Origin: Kofleriaceae bacterium
Lineage (GTDB): Bacteria; Myxococcota_A; Polyangia; Haliangiales; Haliangiaceae
DNA: 39,533 nt
Assembly (NCBI GenBank): GCA_024762925.1
Contig: JANTGM010000052.1
Coordinates: forward strand, 1-39,533
Direction of reading: 5' to 3'
Position numbers and translations under genes: made by a program. Under the pieces are notes generated by a model. The model ran no database searches, was not told the DNA's origin, and worked only from the letters and a program-made list of their open reading frames with translations. Positions within the stretch are counted from its first letter, which is position 1. Every line of letters begins with the position of its first letter. Shown here in pieces: positions 33,779 through 39,533 of the stretch.

Positions 33779-35413
33779 ATGCGGGGAATCTCAAGAGCCA
33801 TGCAGCTCTCGCTGTTGGCGGGTAGCATTGCGTTTACAGCTGGCTGTGACGGCATCATCAACAACCAGGGTGATGGAGAGGACTTGGCGGAAGCACCAAG
33901 GTTCCCTCGCCTCACCAACGATCAGTGGCAGCAGACGGTAACCGATCTTCTGTACCTCGATGAGCCACTCGCCTTAACGGTTGCGCTACAAGCCGACCCA
34001 CCTTTGGGACGCTTCGACAACAACATCGCTCGGCTGGCGTTTAGTGCGGCTCACTGGCGCAGCTTTCAACGAGCAGCGGAAGAGGTCGCCTCGTTGGCTT
34101 CGCAGGATGAAGCCATCGTGCAAGCGCTTTCGCCGGCAGACCTCCCCTCGGAGCTTGCGGCTCAGGGAGAAGCCTTGGTTGAGACTCTTGGGCCTCGCGC
34201 GTACCGGCGACCGCTCAGCGCATCAGAGGTTGAGGCGTACCAAGCTGTATTCACCGATGGTGCGAACCACTATCCAGACCAACCTCCGTATGAGGCTGGA
34301 CTTCGGCTCGTTCTCGAGACCATGCTGCAATCCCCACACTTTCTATATCGCGTCGAGGACAGCACGTCTGACAGTGGCGCGGTTAAGCTCGATGGCTACG
34401 AAGTCGCCAATCGCCTCTCGTTTGCATTCTGGAACACCATGCCGAGCGATGAACTCTTCGCTGCTGCCAAGTCCGGGGAACTCGACAATGAGGCAGGCGT
34501 TCGCGAGTGGGCCGAAACCCTGTTTGATGACGACCGCACCAGCAAGCAGTTTCGCAGCTTTCACGTGCAGGCATTTGAGATGGCTGAGTACACCGACCTG
34601 GACAAGAACGAGGAACTCTTCCCGCAGTGGAATCGTGAAGTCGGCTCTGCCATGCTCGACGAATCTGCACGCTTCTTAGAAGGTGAGGTTTTCGGCGGGG
34701 GAGGAATACGAGAAATTCTTACCTCAAATCGAACGTACGTGAATGCCGACTTGGCTGCCCTCTACGGCCTCGAGGGTGACTACAACGAAGAGTTCGTTCC
34801 CGTTGACCTCAACCGCTCCGAGCGCTCTGGTATCCTCACTCGGCTAGGCTTCCTAACTCGAAACGCAACGCTCAGCCAAAGTGACCCGATTCATCGTGGC
34901 GTCTTTGTAAACCTCAACCTCTTGTGCCGGCCCTTGTCTGCGCCACCCGAGCTGCCGGATGTGCTCGACATGGTTGGAGATACCAATCGCGAGCGGGTTG
35001 ACTCTGTCACTGGAGTTGGAACTTGTGGAGAGGGCTGTCATGCAACTCTTATCAACCCGATTGGATTTTCCTTGGAGCACTACGATGCACTTGGCCAGTA
35101 CCGCGAGGAGGAGAGCGGTTTCCCTGTTGATGCGGCAGATGTCTACACATTCGCCTCGGGGGAGCAGCTCGTGTTCAATGACGCCCTTGAGCTGAGCGAA
35201 CAGCTTGCCGAGTCCACCGAAGTGCACGCTTGCTACATCCAGCAACTTCTTGAGTACCTTCTTGGACGAGACCTTGGCGCCGAGGACATGGCACTGGTGG
35301 AAGCGTATGCCGTTGAATCGGTGGAAACTGGGATCAGCGTTCGAGAAATCATCTTACGAGTGGTTGAGAGCCGCGCCTTCCGATACCGAGTTGCACAAGG
35401 AGGTGCACTATGA
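33779..35413 (+). CDS. lipoprotein of DUF1587/1595/1592/1588/1585 architecture
   Basis: 544 aa from ATG 33779. The signal peptide ends LLAGSIAFTAGC. Domains follow in the family order: DUF1587-like (PRLTNDQWQQTVTDLL), DUF1595 (LGPRAYRRPLSASEVEAY), DUF1592 (GYEVANRLSFAFWNTMPSDE), DUF1588 (RSGILTRLGFLTRNATLSQS) and DUF1585 (LLEYLLGRDL, VREIILRVVESRAFRYR). The DUF1588 haem-like motif is CGEGCH, that is CX3CH rather than the canonical CXXCH. Such proteins occur in Planctomycetes and Myxococcota beside DUF1552 partners and are thought to work in the envelope. The function is not established. The stop overlaps the next gene by 4 bases (ATGA). Confidence 0.85.
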   Translation: MRGISRAMQLSLLAGSIAFTAGCDGIINNQGDGEDLAEAPRFPRLTNDQWQQTVTDLLYLDEPLALTVALQADPPLGRFDNNIARLAFSAAHWRSFQRAAEEVASLASQDEAIVQALSPADLPSELAAQGEALVETLGPRAYRRPLSASEVEAYQAVFTDGANHYPDQPPYEAGLRLVLETMLQSPHFLYRVEDSTSDSGAVKLDGYEVANRLSFAFWNTMPSDELFAAAKSGELDNEAGVREWAETLFDDDRTSKQFRSFHVQAFEMAEYTDLDKNEELFPQWNREVGSAMLDESARFLEGEVFGGGGIREILTSNRTYVNADLAALYGLEGDYNEEFVPVDLNRSERSGILTRLGFLTRNATLSQSDPIHRGVFVNLNLLCRPLSAPPELPDVLDMVGDTNRERVDSVTGVGTCGEGCHATLINPIGFSLEHYDALGQYREEESGFPVDAADVYTFASGEQLVFNDALELSEQLAESTEVHACYIQQLLEYLLGRDLGAEDMALVEAYAVESVETGISVREIILRVVESRAFRYRVAQGGAL

Positions 35414-36804
35414 TTAGTCGACGTCGATTCCTTGCAGGACTTGGTGGCGCCATGGTCGCGCTGCCAGCATTGGAGAGCGTGAAATTTCTTGGAGGCAGTG
35501 CGAAAGCTGCCGGCAAAGAGAATCCCGTGTTCTCGGTATTTGTTCGCCAAGGCAACGGCTGCCAACAAGCAATCTCTGGGCGCGATGAGCCCGACAGATT
35601 CTGGCCAAGCGCGCTTGGAGCTCTCACACAAGACTCACTTGCAAACAGCGACTCGGATCGGGCGGTATCTGAATTGGCTGAGTATGCCGACTCCCTCTTG
35701 ATGGTTAGTGGCACGCGATATGCTTTTCCAGGCAATGGGTGCGGCCACACCGGTGGGCTCAATCAGTGTCTCACTGCCGCCAAAGTAACCGGCGAGGGAA
35801 AGGACTCTCTCGCCGATGGAGAGAGCATCGATTGGTTTCTATCCCAGCAAGTGAACCCCGCGGGAATTGAGCCTCTCAATCTCATGAGTGGCCCCCAAAG
35901 TGCGTACATTGCTCATGGACTCTCCTACAGTGGTCCGCAGCAGTTGAGGGGCGCATCCAACAATCCCTTTGCGGTCTATCAAGATCTGGTTGGGCTTGCT
36001 GGCGCGTCCCAAGAACTCTTAGAAGCGATTGCACTTCGACGACGCAGCGTCAACGACTTAGTGCGCGACGAGATGCAAGACCTTCTTGGCAAGAGCTATC
36101 TATCGGCGGCCGACAGGGAACGGCTGCAAACGCACTTTGATGTGATTCGTGACATCGAGGTGAATATGAGCTGCCAACTCACCGACAGCGAAGTCATGGC
36201 ACTCGAAGACATCTCGGGTGCTGCCGAAGACAACGGCAATCGAATCGCTGTTGCTGAGATGATGATGGATCTCATTGCGATGGCGTTCTCATGCGATGCC
36301 AATCGAGTTGCGACACTGCAGATCGGCACTGGCAACGACGGTACCCGCTACACGGTGAATGGCGAGCTTCAGAATACCTTCCACCGCATTTCCCACCGCA
36401 TTGATGGAGACGGCAGTGAGGGCGCTCCGATTCCCAACGCCGACCTTCTGCACCACGAAATCGATCGCATCTACGCACGCATGTTCAAACATCTGCTCGA
36501 CCGACTCTCGCTCTACACCAGTGCCAGTGGTGCTCCGCTCTTAGACGACACGATGGCTCTTTGGACGAATGACCTTGCGAGCGGGCCACCTCATTCGTAT
36601 CGCAATCTTCCCCAGATCGTGGCGGGGAAAGCTGGCGGTTTTCTCAAGACCGGCCAATACATTGACGCGGGAGACGTCACTCACAACAAGTTCCTCAATA
36701 CGCTGATCAGCGCTGCCGGCGTGTGCAAGGCGGACCAGAGCCCATACGATAGCTTTGGGGATGCGGAGCTGGAGGCCGGTGTCATTCCTGAGATGATCGC
36801 CTAG
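35410..36804 (+). CDS. Tat-exported DUF1552-family protein
   Basis: 464 aa. The twin-arginine signal is MISRRRFLAGLGGAMVALP. The body carries DUF1552 landmarks: SVFVRQGNGCQQ, SGTRYAFPGNGCGHTGGL, YIAHGLSYSGPQQLRG, EMMMDLIAMAFSCDANRVAT, TVNGELQNTFHRISHRIDG, DTMALWTNDLASGPPHSYRN and ending in GDAELEAGVIPEMIA. The fold resembles sulfatase or DUF1501-type proteins exported by Tat. It is cotranscribed and translationally coupled to the DUF1592 lipoprotein, and the pair probably acts as one exported complex. Confidence 0.88.
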   Translation: MISRRRFLAGLGGAMVALPALESVKFLGGSAKAAGKENPVFSVFVRQGNGCQQAISGRDEPDRFWPSALGALTQDSLANSDSDRAVSELAEYADSLLMVSGTRYAFPGNGCGHTGGLNQCLTAAKVTGEGKDSLADGESIDWFLSQQVNPAGIEPLNLMSGPQSAYIAHGLSYSGPQQLRGASNNPFAVYQDLVGLAGASQELLEAIALRRRSVNDLVRDEMQDLLGKSYLSAADRERLQTHFDVIRDIEVNMSCQLTDSEVMALEDISGAAEDNGNRIAVAEMMMDLIAMAFSCDANRVATLQIGTGNDGTRYTVNGELQNTFHRISHRIDGDGSEGAPIPNADLLHHEIDRIYARMFKHLLDRLSLYTSASGAPLLDDTMALWTNDLASGPPHSYRNLPQIVAGKAGGFLKTGQYIDAGDVTHNKFLNTLISAAGVCKADQSPYDSFGDAELEAGVIPEMIA

Positions 36805-36894
36805 AAGTATTCTTAGTTCAGTTCCTTGCGGCTGAGGCTGCAGCCAGTGGTTTTGTGGGCAGATTGACGCATCGCGTTTCGCCATGGACCACGG

Positions 36895-36900
36895 TATCCT
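36895..36900 (+). promoter_or_regulatory. putative -10 (TATCCT) for the HDAC-like gene
   Basis: TATCCT ends six bases before ATG 36907. The spacer GGCCCC cannot act as a Shine-Dalgarno. Confidence 0.4.
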
Positions 36901-36906
36901 GGCCCC

Positions 36907-38862
36907 ATGTCCCTTTTCTCCAGGAGCGCCAAGGCGATCGCATCGCGGATCGGTGGAGCGGCCGAGGCCTTACATCTGGCCGAGCGCAAAGCAAAGGCTG
37001 AGCGTTGGGTGGTTGCTCGCCGCAGGCTGCTGAGTGAGGTGGCGATTTGGTATCACGCGGACTATGCGGCACCTGGCTTGGCTCAGTCGGCCCGCATGCC
37101 GAATGTCGATCTGGAGCGCGGTCACAAAGTCGTTCATGCGCTGGAAGCCCTGGGGCTCTTGTGGGAGCGTGATGTTCGCAAGGGCGCTCCCATATCACTG
37201 CAGGCCCTGCTCAAAGCGCATAGCTACGAGTATTTGGAGTCGGTTACCGAGGCAGAGAAGCTTGCGCCGATTTTTGGGCTCGAGCCGCAAGACGTGCATG
37301 TCGATGTGCTTCTGAAGTCGCAGCGCAGGGCTGCAGGAGGCACCTTGCAGGCGAGTCGTTGGGCCCATGCGAGAAGAGGGCGTCGCGCATTTAATCTCGG
37401 TGGTGGATTTCATCATGCCGAGCCTGAGCGCGGAGCGGGGTTTTGCGTTTACAACGACATCGCCGCAAGCATCTTGAGCCTCCGTGCGAGTGGATTTCGA
37501 GAGCCCTGCGCAATCGTCGATCTGGACTTTCACCAGGGAAACGGCAACAGCATCGCATTCGCCGAGGACGCCACCGTGTTGACCTACTCGCTGCACGGCG
37601 CTGTTTGGAGCCATCTTGAGGCAGTGGCAGATGTCTCGATCACACTTCCTACCGGCACACTGGACGAAGCCTATCTGACCGAACTCCGGCGCACGCTTCC
37701 ACCGCTTCTTAGGGCACATCGTCCTCAACTCATCTACTACGTTGCGGGTACCGATGTACTCGCCACAGATGCCTTGGGAGACTTCTCCCTGAGCCAGCAA
37801 GGCGTCTTCGAGCGAGACAAGTTTGTGCTGGAACTTGCCGACGCACTTGAGGCGTCTACGGTGATTACCCTCGCAGGCGGCTACTCCCAGGACTCGTGGA
37901 GGTCAGCAGCGCGCATGGTCTACTGGGCCCTCACCGGTAGCAACAATCCACTGCCCCAAAACGACGACGACATTCGACAGGCCTTCGGTCACATAGCGAG
38001 CGGACTCGATCCATATGAGCTGCAGTTTGAAGACGATGAGGCGTTTCAAATCACCGAGGCCGATTTGATGGGTGAGCTTGAAGGCGTTCCAACGGCCAAT
38101 CGAATCCTCGGCTACTACTCGGTGCACGGGGTTGAGCTTGCATTCGAGCGCTACGGATTTCTGGATGCCCTTAGGAAACGCGGGTTTCGCGACTTGCGGT
38201 TTCAGGTTGATCCCCGTAACCCGGATCGGCAGCGAATATCGATCTATGGGAGCGTGGATCACAAGATGTATCACCTCTTGATGGAGCTCTTGGTGTCGCG
38301 CCGCAGCGTGGATTTTTTTGCGGTTGGGGCGGATGAGCCGTTGGACATGCTGTCAATTGAGTGGCTCTTGCTGCAAGACCCAACTCGGAACTTTACTGAG
38401 TCGCGACCGAGACTCCCCGGGCAAGAATACCCAGGTTTGGGACTTGTGCGCGAGCTCATGGAGATGCTCTACCAGGCCTGTATTCGCATCAAGCTCGATG
38501 GAATCATTCTGCATCCATCGCGGTTTCATATTGCTGCCGTTGCTGCTGGGCAGGGCGTATTCCTAGACCCAGCAATCGAGGGGCGGTTTCGGGCGCTTTC
38601 CGAGGCTCTTGATTCGAGCGACCTCTCTTCGGTCTCCAGCTTGATAGAACGACAAATGGTGGTGCGCCGAGATGGACGCGTTTTTGCGTGGGAGGCAGAG
38701 GACTTTGTGGTCCCTGTGAGTACACGCTTGCGTGACTACCTTGGGTCTGCGTCATACCGAGATGCACAACGTGCCGCAAAAGATCAGGCTCTGGCCGATG
38801 GAATCTTTCGACGAGGTCCGAAGGGGGCGGAGAGAGCTTCGCGCCACCAACCACCGTCCTAA
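36907..38862 (+). CDS. class IV-like histone deacetylase homologue with long C-terminal extension
   Basis: 651 aa. The deacetylase core (about 45-345) holds GGGFHHAEPERGAG (catalytic His pair near 170), VDLDFHQGNGNS (zinc-ligand Asp and His near 205-209), AGTDVLATDALGDFSLS (third zinc-ligand Asp) and GGYSQDSW (catalytic Tyr near 326). DLDxHQGNG and GTDxLxxDxLG match class IV-type enzymes and related bacterial members. The last 300 residues form extra domains: about 380-495 (LGYYSVHGVELAFERYGFLD, ISIYGSVDHKMYHLLMELLV) and 495-625 (LVRELMEMLYQACIRIKLDG, HPSRFHIAAVAAGQG). I do not recognise them. All catalytic residues are present, so activity is likely. The substrate could be an acyl-lysine or small amide. 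Confidence 0.85.
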   Translation: MSLFSRSAKAIASRIGGAAEALHLAERKAKAERWVVARRRLLSEVAIWYHADYAAPGLAQSARMPNVDLERGHKVVHALEALGLLWERDVRKGAPISLQALLKAHSYEYLESVTEAEKLAPIFGLEPQDVHVDVLLKSQRRAAGGTLQASRWAHARRGRRAFNLGGGFHHAEPERGAGFCVYNDIAASILSLRASGFREPCAIVDLDFHQGNGNSIAFAEDATVLTYSLHGAVWSHLEAVADVSITLPTGTLDEAYLTELRRTLPPLLRAHRPQLIYYVAGTDVLATDALGDFSLSQQGVFERDKFVLELADALEASTVITLAGGYSQDSWRSAARMVYWALTGSNNPLPQNDDDIRQAFGHIASGLDPYELQFEDDEAFQITEADLMGELEGVPTANRILGYYSVHGVELAFERYGFLDALRKRGFRDLRFQVDPRNPDRQRISIYGSVDHKMYHLLMELLVSRRSVDFFAVGADEPLDMLSIEWLLLQDPTRNFTESRPRLPGQEYPGLGLVRELMEMLYQACIRIKLDGIILHPSRFHIAAVAAGQGVFLDPAIEGRFRALSEALDSSDLSSVSSLIERQMVVRRDGRVFAWEAEDFVVPVSTRLRDYLGSASYRDAQRAAKDQALADGIFRRGPKGAERASRHQPPS

Positions 38863-38867
38863 TCGCA

Positions 38868-38873
38868 TAGAAT
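38868..38873 (+). promoter_or_regulatory. putative -10 (TAGAAT) for the terminal lipoprotein
   Basis: TAGAAT ends seven bases before ATG 38881, which favours that start over GTG 38875. Confidence 0.45.
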
Positions 38874-38880
38874 TGTGGCT

Positions 38881-39108
38881 ATGCCTTTGCGCCAATCGGT
38901 GGTTCGTTTTCGTTGGCTTCCTCTCGTGCTCATCCCGGTGACAGTGGCTGCCTGTGGTGATGCAGGAGGCGTGGACGTCGACAATCCGCTCACCGATCCC
39001 ATGTCGGGTCCACACGCAGGCAATCCCAACCCCGAAGCCAACTGCTCAATAGGACAATCGCTGTCAGGCGTTACGTGGCACTGGCCGCTTGCCTCCCTCC
39101 AAATGTGA
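38881..39108 (+). CDS. short lipoprotein, possibly truncated
   Basis: 75 aa from ATG 38881. A signal peptide with lipobox (LVLIPVTVAACGD) leads to an Asp/Pro/Asn-rich linker (DNPLTDPMSGPHAGNPNPE) and then CSIGQSLSGVTWHWPL before the stop. The linker length suggests that a folded domain should follow, so the gene may be cut short by a frameshift or by the disturbed DNA downstream. Function unknown. Confidence 0.5.
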   Translation: MPLRQSVVRFRWLPLVLIPVTVAACGDAGGVDVDNPLTDPMSGPHAGNPNPEANCSIGQSLSGVTWHWPLASLQM

Positions 39109-39533
39109 CGGGGCTTCCGTGGCGTCACGGTTCAGCCGGCGGTGGCTGCTCTCCTCGGCGCAGCCGTGTGATCGTCTGCGGCCGCTGCGATGGACCTGCC
39201 TGGCGAAATTCGGACCACTTTCACATGAGAAAATGACCTCCCGGGAGACCAGGAGACGGCATGAAGAAGACCCGACTTACCGACGAAGAAAGTACCCATT
39301 CGCCGCTTCACCGCCGAACCGTGATCGGCCATCGCAACCCTGCGCACCATCGGCGCTAGGGATTGTTCTTGGTTTGCTGAAATGCCGAGTGCCGGCTCTC
39401 CTGCTCGGCCTTGTGTAGTTCTGTCGTGCGGCTGTAGTCGCGCTGGCGATAGCCTGTGGCTTGACTAATGTGCCAGCACTTCAGCAGCTTGGTCAGTAAA
39501 ACTCTTAGATTTTACCTCTGTGTTGGCCGTTGC
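39109..39533 (+). other. gene-poor right end with possible IS3-type start
   Basis: No intact gene is seen. At 39261 an ATG with GGAGAC upstream begins MKKTRLTDEE, which resembles the N-terminus of IS3-family OrfA transposases. The similarity ends after ten residues and the frame stops at 39359. Sequence just before (GGACCACTTTCACATG, 39208-39223) also recalls an IS3-type left end. On the minus strand 39361-39533 is largely open in one frame without recognisable motifs. Confidence 0.3.
39261..39359 (+). mobile_element. possible IS3-family orfA remnant
   Basis: 32 codons from ATG 39261. Only the first ten residues (MKKTRLTDEE) look like OrfA, whose helix-turn-helix should follow. A Shine-Dalgarno-like GGAGA lies upstream. 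It could be chance. Confidence 0.25.

Overview
The window reads as a stretch of bacterial chromosome from a Myxococcota-like (former Deltaproteobacteria) lineage. The evidence is the gene mix: a DUF1592/DUF1588-type lipoprotein paired with a Tat-exported DUF1552 protein, many lipoproteins of unknown function, a cysteine-rich Sel1-repeat secreted protein, a pre-peptidase C-terminal (PPC) type lipoprotein, and a KirBac-type channel. I see no rRNA, tRNA, CRISPR array, phage or plasmid module. G+C looks moderate (high fifties by eye, not computed). Taxonomy is an inference.

Layout. 71-1028: helical protein gene, apparently frameshifted. 1172-5694: OmpR-type response regulator and histidine kinase, then a thioredoxin-fold lipoprotein and a lipoprotein MsrA. 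11-bp-phased TTAC repeats precede both the regulator and the thioredoxin-fold gene, which suggests one envelope redox-response locus. 5755-9242: zinc-ribbon protein, an Ig-like lipoprotein with a clear terminator, and an ArsB/NhaD-type permease. 9231-12411: MarR regulator divergent from a DUF4336 protein, a methyltransferase, a decayed small lipoprotein and an unrecognised acidic protein. 12473-15376: Sir2 deacylase, DUF952 protein and a single polypeptide carrying two MlaF-type ATPases. 15449-17064: TetR regulator, a 56-aa protein and an acyl-CoA thioesterase, with the same 12-bp palindrome before the regulator and before the small gene. 17374-23819: beta-barrel-like protein, PPC-like lipoprotein and two unrelated phosphoesterases. 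24005-28167: Sel1 protein, a membrane protein with 13 octapeptide repeats, an Eis-like acetyltransferase and a small lipoprotein. 28307-33403: LysR regulator, an LtrA-KirBac fusion and two secreted proteins. 33404-33778: structured intergenic DNA. 33779-38862: DUF1592/DUF1552 operon and a class IV-like histone deacetylase homologue with a long extra C-terminal region. 38881-39533: short lipoprotein and a possible IS3-type remnant.

Two things stand out. (1) About two thirds of the transcription-unit starts have a TANNNT-like -10 hexamer 5-8 nt upstream of the start codon and no Shine-Dalgarno sequence, the hallmark of leaderless mRNA. This also resolves several start codons. Genes that do have a Shine-Dalgarno, such as the 56-aa gene and the PPC-like lipoprotein, lack that spacing. 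(2) The 29244-31346 gene fuses an LtrA membrane domain to a complete inward-rectifier K+ channel with pore and cytoplasmic domain, an architecture I do not recognise.

All functional calls come from reading motifs. No search or alignment was run.
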